A stretch of 64,000 nucleotides of DNA from Methanococcoides alaskense (GTDB taxonomy: Archaea > Halobacteriota > Methanosarcinia > Methanosarcinales > Methanosarcinaceae), in assembly GCF_027594145.1 (NCBI RefSeq), contig NZ_JAQFFK010000001.1, positions 310,001-374,000 of the forward strand. Reading direction: 5' to 3'. Made by a program: the position numbers and the translations under genes. The notes under the pieces are model-generated. The model had not been told where the DNA came from, ran no database searches, and saw only the letters and a list, made by a program, of their open reading frames with translations. Of this stretch, positions 18,740 to 27,741 are shown in pieces. How positions within the stretch are numbered: position 1 is the stretch's first letter; the number at the start of each line of letters is the position of its first letter.

Positions 18740-19165
18740 ATGAGTTATAAAAAAGGCATTGCCTTTGTTTCATTTTTAATTTCAATATTTGCCGCAATTA
18801 TAATTACTATGGATAGTTCTTTGATAGATAACCAAATTGGAGCTATAGCTCAAAGTTTTGTAATATTAATTATAAGTGTAATTATTATACACACTTATTT
18901 GAAAAACGAAGATTACTCAGAATTACTACCCAATATCATTAATGGTGTTTTATTAATTGGCTTATTTTTATCGGGAGTTTTAACCTATTATATCGTACAT
19001 ATAGAAGGTTCACATAGACCTGATAGTATGATTATAGCAGTACTATTTTTGTTTGCTTTTAATATATATATATTCTTGTTTCCATTTCTTTTCTGTGGAG
19101 TTGTTGTTGTTGTTAGCTTAGTTATGCTTTGGCGATTTATACGTAAGTACATAAATATGGAATAA
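18740..19165 (+). CDS. hypothetical four-helix membrane protein
   Basis: 141 residues from ATG 18740 (MSYKKGIAFVSFLISIFAA). Four hydrophobic segments are visible at about residues 6-24, 34-52, 66-88 and 101-131, with short polar links (LKNEDYSELLP; HIEGSHRPDS) and a basic C-terminal end (WRFIRKYINME). An in-frame TTG at 18725 is less likely. The gene is very AT-rich (N, I, Y, F codons), unlike the metabolic genes nearby, which fits acquired DNA. No family recognised. Confidence 0.55.
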   Translation: MSYKKGIAFVSFLISIFAAIIITMDSSLIDNQIGAIAQSFVILIISVIIIHTYLKNEDYSELLPNIINGVLLIGLFLSGVLTYYIVHIEGSHRPDSMIIAVLFLFAFNIYIFLFPFLFCGVVVVVSLVMLWRFIRKYINME

Positions 19166-19560
19166 ATTCTTTATTTTTTGGCGCGATAATTAATGCGGGA
19201 TTTTTACCTTATTGTGCATGGATTCGGAAAAGAACGCCGAGACACATGGAAAATTAATACTAAAAAATAGCACAAAAAGGAAATTATGATAATTTTCCTT
19301 GCACCATGGACTTATCAGGATAGACAAAAATAAAGTGATATTTCGGAATAACTGCGAGCTTATCATTTAGTGCTGTATCAACAATGCTAAGAGTAATTTG
19401 CCAAGGGATGGACATTAAAATCAGTTCTTGAAGATGAAAATAATAAGAGGTAAGAAGAATTTAAGTACGGTAGAGAAGTAGGTAAAATTCTAAAAGAACT
19501 TTATTCATTACTACTTCAATATCAAAATTTAGAATTAAATTCAATATTCCACAATTTTCA
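19166..19560. other. intergenic, nothing recognised
   Basis: 395 bases of AT-rich sequence with stops in all frames. I see no RNA gene, repeat or clear remnant. Confidence 0.5.
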
Positions 19561-19758
19561 CTAATTTTGAACAATAGCTTCAAAACAAAGTCCATGGTCA
19601 CCTTCGTATGATTCATGGTGTTTCTTGAACCCCTGCCATATCTCTGATGGAATACCATATGGAAATGCTTTACATGCGGGCCTACCAATCGATTCGATGA
19701 AATGTTTACACTCTATACATTCAGGTGCTTCAGTTGTTATTGCATCTAATTCGTTCAT
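19561..19758 (-). CDS. small cysteine-containing protein (CKAFPxGIP type)
   Basis: 65 residues with CIECKHF (C14, C17), then PACKAFPYGIPSEIWQGF and H-x18-C to GLCFE near the C-terminus. This matches a widespread short protein type I recall from bacteria and archaea with CxxCxxF, CKAFPxGIP, a His and an F-E end; function unknown, metal binding plausible. It is the only gene in the window whose apparent stop is TAG, and the next codon is TGA, so read-through would add one residue. ATG 19758; no strong ribosome site seen. Confidence 0.7.
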   Translation of the reverse strand: MNELDAITTEAPECIECKHFIESIGRPACKAFPYGIPSEIWQGFKKHHESYEGDHGLCFEAIVQN

Positions 19759-19950
19759 ATTATGTCACCATTATTTTTCTGCTTTATCAATTTTTGTGTA
19801 AACCAGTTCTTTAGTCCTTGCCAGTACTCTCAATGCTTCCAAATGAAGCTGTCAGTACAGTTGCAACATCAAGGTTCTCCAACTCAAGTAATCCAAAACC
19901 TGCCTGCTCAGCAGCTGCCTGAAAAGCAGGATACAGCAGCTAACCGAAGA

Positions 19951-20790
19951 TCAGAATGGTTTGATTCCACGCACTTCAATACTAATTACCGATTCAACCA
20001 TCTCTCTTGCTTCTTCCATGGAAAGTTCCATATCCTTCAGTATTGCAGTCATCTCATCAGGAGATACCATTTCAACGATCAGTTCGAAAGGATAGTTTGT
20101 CTCTTCCATTATCTCAATATCCTCAAATCCCGAATTCTTGATCGTATCCAGATAATCGTCCTTCAGTATCGCACCCGAAATACAGCCAATGTAGGCCTCT
20201 GCTGATGTTTTTATCTTGGCAGGGATGGCTTTCAAAAGAACCATATCCGATATGATGAAACGTCCACCGTTCTTCAATATCCTGAATATCTCCCTGAATA
20301 CATTGTCCTTTGAAGGAGTCAGGTTGATGACACAGTTTGAGATCACAACATCAATGGAAGCATCAGCAATGGGTATCTCTTCAATATCACCCAGCTTGAA
20401 TTCCACATTCGTATAGCCACCATTTGAGGCGTTTTCTCTGGCTTTCTTTATCATCTCCGGTGTCATATCCACACCTATGACCTTTCCTTCCTTTCCCACC
20501 CTGGAGGCTGCAAGGAAACAATCAAAGCCTGCACCCGAACCCAGGTCAAGAACAGTCTCACCCAATTTCAAAGATGCTAATGCAGTGGGATTCCCACAGC
20601 CAAGACCGAGGTTTGCACCTTCCGGGATCTCATCAAGTTCTTTCTCTGAATAGCCGATATTCTTGCTTATTTCCTCTGCTACTCCACTCAAACTGCAACA
20701 TGGACTTTTCGTTGAACAGCAGGATGATCCGGTTCTTGCAACTTCGGAGTAACCTTGTTTTACCATCTTTTTTATTTCTATTGGATCCAT
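19951..20790 (-). CDS. arsM: arsenite S-adenosylmethionine methyltransferase
   Basis: 279 residues. ArsM methylates As(III) with SAM to volatile or less retained methylarsenicals. The SAM motif is VLDLGSGAGFDCFLA near residues 80-94. The arsenic-binding cysteines are present: C65 in LGCGNP, C153 in SNCVINL and C203 in YIGCISGA, the last two 50 residues apart as in characterised ArsM enzymes. The N-terminal CC (24-25) and CC (31-32) pairs add possible metal ligands. ATG 20790 has GGGGG 7 bases upstream; an in-frame TTG at 20796 overlaps that site and is rejected. It follows the radical SAM gene by 14 bases, so they form one unit. Confidence 0.93.
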   Translation of the reverse strand: MDPIEIKKMVKQGYSEVARTGSSCCSTKSPCCSLSGVAEEISKNIGYSEKELDEIPEGANLGLGCGNPTALASLKLGETVLDLGSGAGFDCFLAASRVGKEGKVIGVDMTPEMIKKARENASNGGYTNVEFKLGDIEEIPIADASIDVVISNCVINLTPSKDNVFREIFRILKNGGRFIISDMVLLKAIPAKIKTSAEAYIGCISGAILKDDYLDTIKNSGFEDIEIMEETNYPFELIVEMVSPDEMTAILKDMELSMEEAREMVESVISIEVRGIKPF

Positions 20791-20804
20791 AATCAACCCC
20801 CGGT

Positions 20805-22196
20805 TTAATTTGTATGATCGCCAATGTTCATGAACTCGTTATGATACACGTTCCTGAGCTGTTCGGTCAATCCTTTCCTGTAGAGGATGTTGTATACGCA
20901 GAATGGTATCATCTGTCCGTTAGGAAGGATCTCTGTTATGCAGCATTTCTTTGCCCTTTCCAGATCGAAATTAAATTCATCCATAAATGCATGGACCGAG
21001 ATAAGGGTTACATTATCGATTATTTTTCCGGTATCTGAAACCATGCCCTGAAACAATGTACAATCACACTTTTGTTCACCATCGCCACAACACTTGTTTG
21101 TTTTGGACATGACCATATTGAGAGCATTGATCGATCTTTCTATCTTGGAAGTGACCTTAATATCTGCAATCGTGCGGTCAACAAGATAATCCCTGCAGGC
21201 ACTGGAATTCAGGAATTTGGTCAGCGAGATGTTCTTTCCTTTATGATTATAAACATAGGAGCAAACTGAACAGGTTGGATGGGGGCAGGGGATGCTAATG
21301 AAGTTCTTTTTGTTCAATAGACCTCCTGTCTGGTTCTCGATCTCATGTAACACTTCAGGAATTGTAAGCGCTGTTTCTATCTTCTTATCCAGTTCATACC
21401 TTCCTGTCAGTGTAGCTGGTTGGAAATTGACCATTTTTATGTTTGTTTTCCCCAGCACATAATCTATAATAGCTCCCATCTCGTGCTCATTTACTCCTTT
21501 GACAATGGTAGCTACCAGAGCAACCGTTAACCCCAGTTCTTCACAGTTCTCAAGCGCCTTCAATTTTATATCGATAAGTGGCCTTCCTCTAAGGGCTGTA
21601 TAGGTCTTGTTATCGAACCCATCGAATTGAAAATATATGACTGGCTTACCGACTCCAGATACATCATTTTGTACGGTGGATGCTACCTGTTTTGCAAAAT
21701 CCATGTCAGCAAATTTTAGGCCGTTGGTGTTCAGGACCGGATAAAGGATATTTTTTTGGCCCATGTATTTCAAAATCCCAAGGATATCCGGATGTAATGT
21801 AGGTTCACCTCCACTGATCTGAAGTACCTCGGGTTCCTTCTCATGCTCAACGTAAAGGTCTATCATCTCCTTTACCTTTTCAAAAGGCAGTGTAAAAAGT
21901 CCTTTTGAATCTGCAAAACAAACCGGACAATTCAGATTACACATATCAGTTATCTCTATGATCCCTACACATGTGTGTTGTTGATGGTCTTCGCACAATC
22001 CACAATCATGAGGGCAGCCCTTGGAAACAGGAGTTGGGTGCAAGGGTTTTGAACCGGGTTTGTTGTGCTTTATCGCATCCAGATAATCATTGGCATCCGA
22101 ATATACAGGGACTTCGAAAGAACCATGGTCCACACAATGGTTACGCAAGAAGACCATGTTCTCACGCAGTATTATCTGGCAATCTATACAAGACAT
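20805..22196 (-). CDS. radical SAM protein, tetraether-lipid-synthase (Tes)-like, 5' end broken
   Basis: 463 residues from ATG 22196. The radical SAM cluster motif is CNLNCPVC (C86, C90, C93). An N-terminal motif CPHDCGLC (C61, C65, C68), HCVDHG, and several later cysteines (CPHPTCSVC; NKCCGDGEQKCDC; KKCC) indicate extra clusters, as in Tes, the enzyme that couples archaeol lipid chains, and its relatives. Upstream of the ATG the frame one base over continues homologous-looking sequence ending SKSVCPECLV, the expected CxxC partner of HCVDH. So a one-base deletion near 22190 has split the N-terminus. Being 14 bases from arsM suggests an arsenic- or SAM-related role rather than core lipid synthesis. 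Confidence 0.75.
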   Translation of the reverse strand: MSCIDCQIILRENMVFLRNHCVDHGSFEVPVYSDANDYLDAIKHNKPGSKPLHPTPVSKGCPHDCGLCEDHQQHTCVGIIEITDMCNLNCPVCFADSKGLFTLPFEKVKEMIDLYVEHEKEPEVLQISGGEPTLHPDILGILKYMGQKNILYPVLNTNGLKFADMDFAKQVASTVQNDVSGVGKPVIYFQFDGFDNKTYTALRGRPLIDIKLKALENCEELGLTVALVATIVKGVNEHEMGAIIDYVLGKTNIKMVNFQPATLTGRYELDKKIETALTIPEVLHEIENQTGGLLNKKNFISIPCPHPTCSVCSYVYNHKGKNISLTKFLNSSACRDYLVDRTIADIKVTSKIERSINALNMVMSKTNKCCGDGEQKCDCTLFQGMVSDTGKIIDNVTLISVHAFMDEFNFDLERAKKCCITEILPNGQMIPFCVYNILYRKGLTEQLRNVYHNEFMNIGDHTN

Positions 22197-22300
22197 TCAG
22201 GACACACGCTTTTTGATGTTCCTGCAATACGTTCACCACTCACTAAGTCTTTTTGAGGCGATCGATTTACATCTGGAATCTTTTCTGGATCTTTTGTAAT
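22197..22300 (-). pseudogene. detached N-terminal piece of the radical SAM gene
   Basis: About 34 codons in the frame offset from the main gene read KDPEKIPDV, SGERIAGTSKSVCPECLV and then lose frame. They supply the first CxxC of the probable rubredoxin-like site. A strong ribosome site (minus-strand GAGGGGG, 22309-22315) lies 8 bases before codon ATT at 22298-22300, where an ATG would be expected; no ATG, GTG or TTG is found at that position. Confidence 0.55.
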
Positions 22301-22523
22301 TGTAAATTCCCCCTCTTTAAAGCAAATATTGCCTTTCCCCCACAATATCACTATACTCTATTTTTTTCTTTAAAGTATATATAAGGTTAGACTTCGTCCT
22401 GGAATTCGAAGCTGCATATTATTGAGGAGCAAAAAGAGCACAGTTCTTAACTAAATAGTAAAGGAGGAAGTGATCGCCTTTGCACAACCACATCCTCTCA
22501 ACGATCCGTATCAAATGAAGAAC

Positions 22524-23753
22524 TCAGACGAACTTCATGTAATACATCCGGGAGGTCATGTGCTGATAACCATGCCGGGAGTTATCAAATATGGCAACCC
22601 CGAAGAAATGTTCTTCACTTGTATTGAACTGAACATCATCTTCGTTGGCATTGATAAGGTCCCTTCCTAGTTCAGCAGTCCATATCCCATCTTTCCACAC
22701 AGCTCCAAATTGTATGTCAGCACGGCTACTGTCTGGAGTCCTGAGGACTCGTTCTGGAACTATGGCATCCAAAACCTCATAGTTAGGCCAGTAAGTGACG
22801 GCATCTTCATCGCTAAGGCCTGTGTCTTCATTTCCGATGGTCTCGCCCGCATCGATCTCTGCTTGAGTTAGGACCATGGCATCAGCAAAATCGAGAGGGT
22901 CCTTTTCCATGTATTTTGGACGTGACTTATCAGCAATACGATTATGCGAATATGCACTGGTACCGTCATCACCATAGCGGCCACCATCTTCTCCATTGAT
23001 GGTATCGTTTGCCCAAACATCAACGTACTTGTCATCAGCATACCCGATCATAGAGATAGTTCCAGCAACAACCTCATGAGAATCTGGATCTACCGTAAGG
23101 TCTGAGGTTGTGGTCGATGTCAGCCCTGTTCCTCTTCCTGCCTTACTATGCCACATATCCGCTCTTCCGTCCTTTAACCATGAATCATCAATGATTCCAT
23201 GGGTACTGACATGAGGGTCAGTGTCCGTTGGATAATACATATGACATTTAGCCATACATCCCCCGGTATCAAAAGGTTCGCCCTGTATCTCTCCGATAGG
23301 CCAGAAGAAAGATATGCGGTCCTCGGATTGTTCCGAATTCAGTTTCATCCATGCTCCATCAATGAATGACCAGGAACCTCCGCGGGTGAAACTTGCTGTT
23401 GGGTCAGGCCAGGTCGCCAAGACGGTAAGACGAGTGTCATCATGAAGAGCTTTTAGTGTAACTGTTGTGTCGCTGTCATAGGCATGACATCCAGCACAGT
23501 CGGTAATACTTTCAGGGTCTTGTGTATCGTATGTCTCACCAAGCGGCACGTTCAGTTCCGGAGCATCAACCCATAGATCATCCACTTCACCATCCACTAC
23601 TGGCAAATTTGTGACCTCGATAACATTCAGTTTACTTTGATCGAATAGCTGCTCTGATCCGACCTCCCCTTCGTCTTCAACACAGCCGGATGTTAGTATT
23701 ATGAGCACCGACAGTATCACCATTAGTGCTTTACTTGCATTTCTTGATATCAT
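22524..23753 (-). CDS. haem lipoprotein, ethylbenzene-dehydrogenase-like domain
   Basis: 409 residues with a lipobox (LTSGC, C24), so exported and membrane-anchored. Two c-type haem motifs are seen: CAGCH (C86, C89, H90) and CMAKCH (C166, C170, H171), the second with an extra residue between the cysteines. The body (VDGEVDDLWVDAPEL, then VLATWPDPTAS, WSFIDGAWMKL, AELGRDL, HFFGVAIFDNS) follows the EB_dh haem-binding fold known from ethylbenzene and DMSO dehydrogenase gamma subunits. Probably an extracellular electron carrier or a sensor of redox compounds. No oxidoreductase partner is adjacent. Start ATG 23753 has a G-run ribosome site. Confidence 0.82.
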   Translation of the reverse strand: MISRNASKALMVILSVLIILTSGCVEDEGEVGSEQLFDQSKLNVIEVTNLPVVDGEVDDLWVDAPELNVPLGETYDTQDPESITDCAGCHAYDSDTTVTLKALHDDTRLTVLATWPDPTASFTRGGSWSFIDGAWMKLNSEQSEDRISFFWPIGEIQGEPFDTGGCMAKCHMYYPTDTDPHVSTHGIIDDSWLKDGRADMWHSKAGRGTGLTSTTTSDLTVDPDSHEVVAGTISMIGYADDKYVDVWANDTINGEDGGRYGDDGTSAYSHNRIADKSRPKYMEKDPLDFADAMVLTQAEIDAGETIGNEDTGLSDEDAVTYWPNYEVLDAIVPERVLRTPDSSRADIQFGAVWKDGIWTAELGRDLINANEDDVQFNTSEEHFFGVAIFDNSRHGYQHMTSRMYYMKFV

Positions 23754-24065
23754 TATCTTTTCCCCCCACTCTGTTGGTATCTATGTCTTATACAGACATT
23801 TAGTTACTCAACATTTAATTGTGGACAAATATCTTCTGTAATAAATAATTTATATTTACCATTCAAAAATATATGAGTATGTCAGTTTAAACTTTGTGCT
23901 TTGATCATTTGGTTTTTTCCTTTATTTTGATCTCTGAAATCAATGGATATGTTAGAGAGCACAATGAATATTCTGATGATATATCTAATTCGAATGTGAT
24001 CATAATGAATTAGAAAACAGATTGATAAATAGGCCCCCCAATTGTCCCTTTATCTGTAGATCACA
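23754..24065. other. intergenic, promoter region of haem lipoprotein
   Basis: 312 AT-rich bases between two minus-strand genes. Minus-strand GGGG at 23760-23766 is the ribosome site of the haem lipoprotein. Nothing else recognised. Confidence 0.45.
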
Positions 24066-24422
24066 TCATTTTATATCAGATTGCACCCGGTCTTTAAGTT
24101 CCTGCCTTTTTGCAGCGTTCCATCCACTAACATTTGATATATATCCGGTTACTCTTGAGAGTTGGTGTACATTATGATTCATACAATCCGGGCACATTGG
24201 TTGATCGCATACGGGACACTGTGCAATGTTGGCAACGGTCTCATGAGCGCATTTCTTCCCATTAAGTGCTACCCATGCGTGAACAGGGCATGGATTATCT
24301 TCATTTGTTTTCATAGGTTGTCCATCATTGAACTCATTACACCATTCTTTGCACCTGTTAATGAATTCATTCTTTGGGAGTGCAAAAAGCTCTTCTGTTG
24401 ATAATATTTGTGAATTTGACAT
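24066..24422 (-). CDS. zinc protein related to the C-terminus of anaerobic NTP reductase
   Basis: 118 residues. The C-terminal half has CPVCDQPMCPDC (C69, C72, C77, C80) followed by RVTGYISNVSGWNAAKRQEL, which matches the zinc-site and glycyl-tail neighbourhood seen in anaerobic ribonucleotide reductases and in short archaeal proteins annotated after them. The glycyl radical Gly motif itself is not complete and the catalytic barrel is absent, so it is not a reductase. The N-terminal half has further cysteines (RCKEWCNEF; NPCPVHAW; KKCAHE). Likely a stand-alone zinc or metal chaperone domain; role unknown. ATG 24422 follows AGGAGAA. Confidence 0.7.
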   Translation of the reverse strand: MSNSQILSTEELFALPKNEFINRCKEWCNEFNDGQPMKTNEDNPCPVHAWVALNGKKCAHETVANIAQCPVCDQPMCPDCMNHNVHQLSRVTGYISNVSGWNAAKRQELKDRVQSDIK

Positions 24423-24709
24423 GTTTCATTTCTCCTGTGTTATGATATATTCTTGAAAGTTGGTTTATTGATTGATAACGGTTTTTGACCCCATGATTGG
24501 ATACTAATAGATATAAAATGGTAACAGAATTGATAACATATGCCGGATATTTCCATCAATTTTTGTAGGTCCACCGAATTGTTTATTCAGTGGGGTAACG
24601 TTTGACTATATAAATGAAAGTTGAAAAATAATTCTAATTATTGGTGAAAGAAAAAAGATTCAGGATAGAAATCAACATCGATCTTTCCAAAATATCTCGG
24701 AGGTTACAT

Positions 24710-25348
24710 TTATAGTGGATTCAGACTCAAATAAATTCCCCATATCCCACTGGCGACCATACTCACTGAAATTGCACCTAGGAACAGACCAAAAAGTCTG
24801 GTAAGTACCAGCATTCCATTATATCCTATTTTTTTGTGTATTCTCCTGGAAAAGAGAAATGTTACCAGGGTTATTGAATAAGTTAGTACCAATGCGAGCA
24901 TAATGAGCGTTTTTTGCTGAACTAATCCAGCGGTTTCTGTAAGAACTATGACTGTTGTTATGGTGGCAGGACCTGTTAGTATAGGCATTGCAATTGGGAA
25001 GATCCAGATATCGTCACGTTTAGAAGATTCATCCATCTCTTTATCAGTAATGCTTTCTCTTGAGGTCTTAGCCTGCATCATTTCAAAAGCTATCATAATA
25101 AGTAACAGGCCACCAGCAACTTTCAGTGAATCAAGACTGATCCCAAGAACATCCAGGATAATGTTTCCCGTAAACATGAAAAATACGGCAATGACAAAAG
25201 CTAAAGCAACCGATTTCTTTGCAATTACATTCTTTTCACCCAGGGTCAGATCATTGGTGAGCGTTATAAATGTAATTACTGCGGTAATTGGGCTCATAAT
25301 GACGAACAATGTGATAAATGAATAAATGAAATAACCGACAAGATCCAT
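24710..25348 (-). CDS. MarC/UPF0056 family membrane protein
   Basis: 212 residues with six hydrophobic helices. MarC-type features are FIYSFITLFVIMSPITAVITF at the N-terminus (the conserved N-P-I/S-P-I region), the polar central loop with charged residues (SRESITDKEMDESSKRDD), then FPIAMPILTGPATITTVIVL and LVLTRLFGLFLGAISV near the C-terminus. Family function is unsettled; early claims of antibiotic export were not upheld. Monocistronic, ATG 25348, oriented away from RNA-repeat copy 3. Confidence 0.9.
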   Translation of the reverse strand: MDLVGYFIYSFITLFVIMSPITAVITFITLTNDLTLGEKNVIAKKSVALAFVIAVFFMFTGNIILDVLGISLDSLKVAGGLLLIMIAFEMMQAKTSRESITDKEMDESSKRDDIWIFPIAMPILTGPATITTVIVLTETAGLVQQKTLIMLALVLTYSITLVTFLFSRRIHKKIGYNGMLVLTRLFGLFLGAISVSMVASGIWGIYLSLNPL

Positions 25349-25803
25349 TGATCAATATAAGTGTACATTACTTAAAAAATATAAGACTGTGTTATTTTCT
25401 TGAGATGATTTAAGGTGCAAAATGGTACTTCTATTCAAATTTTTGAAAATTTAAAAAAGGAAATGGGAGCATTTTCTCTTCAGCTATCCATTAGTGTTTT
25501 CAAGCTATCATTTCATTTTAATTTCGAATAATAGTTACAAGGAAATAACTACCTTTTAAAATAATTAAGTATTTAATCGTAATCGTTTTTAACCTATAAA
25601 CCAATATAGTAAATGGGTGTGGGAGTCTATAATACGAAGCGAGTTTGGGGACTTATGGGGGATGAGAATTACCGAAAAGGTGGTATTCTCTTATAATTGG
25701 CTCATATGCCCTTATTGAAGTGATCTTTTATCTCTTTTATTTCTCTGTTATTGATCATAAGATCCTATTGCATAGTATCTCGGATATCGATAATCAACTG
25801 TTG
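25349..25803. other. intergenic holding RNA repeat copy 3
   Basis: 455 bases between two minus-strand genes. The conserved repeat unit runs from about 25523 to 25740; the structured part is listed separately. The remainder is AT-rich. Confidence 0.6.
25615..25711 (+). ncRNA. candidate structured RNA repeat, copy 3
   Basis: P1: GGGTGTGGGAG (25615-25625) with CTCATATGCCC (25701-25711), 10 of 11 pairs. P2 (25664-25690): GAGAAT/ATTCTC plus ACC/GGT with one bulged T. Core AGCGAGTTTGGGGACTTATG. Upstream conserved sequence TTTTTAACCTATAAACC (25586-25602) contains a TATA-like box about 25 bases before P1 and could be its promoter. Lies 93 bases after the converging GH15 stop. Confidence 0.65.
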
Positions 25804-27741
25804 TTACTCCAATGATCTTGCTTTCTCGACAAAGGCCATGACAGTTAGTACAAAAGTGGCATGTGCCCAAGTGAGAGGACTCACACTTAAAGGACTCCCA
25901 TCAAACGGATTCAGCTGTTCTGCCAACATCCCGGTCTCTGTGGCTCTATCTGTGGCCCACAGTATCATTTCCCTTGCTTTTTGCAGGTCGCCGATGCTCT
26001 TTGCCATCTGTATATGCCATTCTGCTACCCATAAGGTACATATGAACCAGGGATTGCCTGGAACGATCTCCGGATCGTATTGTGAAACCTCTTGATATTT
26101 ATCTTTATAGAAGCGAGCGATGCCTCCCACCTTAGTCTTCACCGAAAGTATGCTTTCTATACTTTTCATGGTGCTAACCATTCTGGTATCGTCGTGAGGA
26201 AGCACCCCGAACTGGGATACGGCGTAGAGACTGGCATCTACGGTCTCATCCCTAGGATTGATGCTTCGCAGGAACCTCCCCAGTTCTTTATCATATAGGT
26301 GATTCTCGATCCCCTCTTTTATTTCCAGAGCAGCCTTGTTGTAGCTTTCTGCGAGATCCGTGTCGCCATACATTGTCGCGAACTTGGCAGCACATATGAG
26401 CCCCGCATACACTGTTGAACATGTATAGCTGTGAACCGCTCTTTTCTCCTCCCACAGATTATAACTGGGTTTTGGGAGTCCGGTAGAGGGATCCCTGTAC
26501 TTGATCATGAACTCAGCGGCCGGTATTATTAGTGAGTGGTATGCCGGATCGATGTTCTCGATGGATCTTGTCATTTTATAATGGTTCCACAAAGCAACGA
26601 TAATAAGCGCTGTACTATCTTCCTGTATCGGAAGTTGGATCTTTCCCTCAGGTGTTAGCCAAGGCATCCAACCACTTGCAAGGGTACCTGTGGGATTGTA
26701 TTTTTGCAGGAAATACCCGTTTTCATGGATAAGTCCCTGGCAGTATTCAAAGAATTTCTGTACAGTCCCGGAGTAACGTGTTATATCCAGTGCCATAGCG
26801 ATATATGCACTATCTCGTGGCCACATATAACTGTATGAATCCATGTTGAACCTTTCAAGAATATCACTGTCATTGGCAGCTATTATCGCGCCACCGTTAT
26901 CGATCTGTGACCTCATAATAAGCAGACTGTGTTTGAATAAGTCACCCACTTTTGTTGGAAGATCATAAAAATCGTACTTTTCCTTGTTCACCCATGAATA
27001 AGAGTGCTGTCCTGCTTCACTCATGATCTTTTCAGGTGTTGCATCAAGGACAAGCTCGTTGAGTCGCTTGACTTCAAAGAAAGTTTTCCCTACTGCGATC
27101 CAGTAATGTATTATTTTTGTTTCTCCAGCTGCCAGCTGCTGGGAGAAACTTATTAAACTGTTCACTGCCCCCACCTGAATGGAGTTCATGTTAAGCTCTC
27201 CAGACCTAATAGCACCAGATTCATCCGTCCCTTTTTGACCTACTTCATACTGGTCAAAGTATGGTGAACCACTGATAAGGAAGTAGCGTGAGTCCTTGTA
27301 ATGTATTATGGATCGTAGTGCAGGATCATAGATAGCCGTATCGCCATTCGGGTTCTCGTAAAGGGCAATATCATGGCTAAAAAGTAGCTTCATATCCACG
27401 TCTATGGTGTCGGTATTGGTTATTGCTATCTTTCGAATGAATATATTCTCATGAGGGTGTACACATTCGTTGAGCCTCAACTCAATTTCAAGACGATCAT
27501 TGCGATAGTAGGTATCAGTTACTAACCTGTCATTTTGGTAACCAAGTTTGTGGCTCCAATCATCCCCTATCAGAGAGACCAGACCAAGATTTTTCCCATC
27601 TACTTTCACCCCTATCCTACAATGTCGTCCATTCACATGGTTCTCATTTCCTATGTGGGGAAAATACATGTCCCGGATGCTTTCATTCATATCAAGATTC
27701 ACTAGCAGTGAACCGTTTCCAACAACGAGTGGTTTAGGCAT
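25804..27741 (-). CDS. glycoside hydrolase family 15 (glucoamylase-like)
   Basis: 645 residues from ATG 27741. An N-terminal beta-sandwich (residues 1-260; LVVGNGSLLVNLD, RDMYFPHIG) precedes an (alpha/alpha)6 toroid with YSYMWPRDSAYIAMALD, the GH15 substrate-site block, and later PSYNLWEEKRAVHSYT with the general-acid Glu, and NPWFICTLWVAEW. Such archaeal enzymes release glucose from alpha-glucans or cleave trehalose. No signal peptide, so it acts in the cytoplasm, probably on glycogen. GTG 27771 is open but GGTGA, the ribosome site, lies between it and ATG 27741. Divergent from the GT4 gene, sharing a 178-base promoter region. Confidence 0.9.
   Translation of the reverse strand: MPKPLVVGNGSLLVNLDMNESIRDMYFPHIGNENHVNGRHCRIGVKVDGKNLGLVSLIGDDWSHKLGYQNDRLVTDTYYRNDRLEIELRLNECVHPHENIFIRKIAITNTDTIDVDMKLLFSHDIALYENPNGDTAIYDPALRSIIHYKDSRYFLISGSPYFDQYEVGQKGTDESGAIRSGELNMNSIQVGAVNSLISFSQQLAAGETKIIHYWIAVGKTFFEVKRLNELVLDATPEKIMSEAGQHSYSWVNKEKYDFYDLPTKVGDLFKHSLLIMRSQIDNGGAIIAANDSDILERFNMDSYSYMWPRDSAYIAMALDITRYSGTVQKFFEYCQGLIHENGYFLQKYNPTGTLASGWMPWLTPEGKIQLPIQEDSTALIIVALWNHYKMTRSIENIDPAYHSLIIPAAEFMIKYRDPSTGLPKPSYNLWEEKRAVHSYTCSTVYAGLICAAKFATMYGDTDLAESYNKAALEIKEGIENHLYDKELGRFLRSINPRDETVDASLYAVSQFGVLPHDDTRMVSTMKSIESILSVKTKVGGIARFYKDKYQEVSQYDPEIVPGNPWFICTLWVAEWHIQMAKSIGDLQKAREMILWATDRATETGMLAEQLNPFDGSPLSVSPLTWAHATFVLTVMAFVEKARSLE

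Noticed and set aside
19762-19950. Possible remnant on the minus strand reading YPAFQAAAEQAGFGLLELEN
   Set aside because: Looks coding and slightly like a rubrerythrin-type tail, but only about 40 codons remain and the family cannot be confirmed.
20791-20796. TTG start for arsM
   Set aside because: It overlaps the G-run ribosome site that serves ATG 20790.
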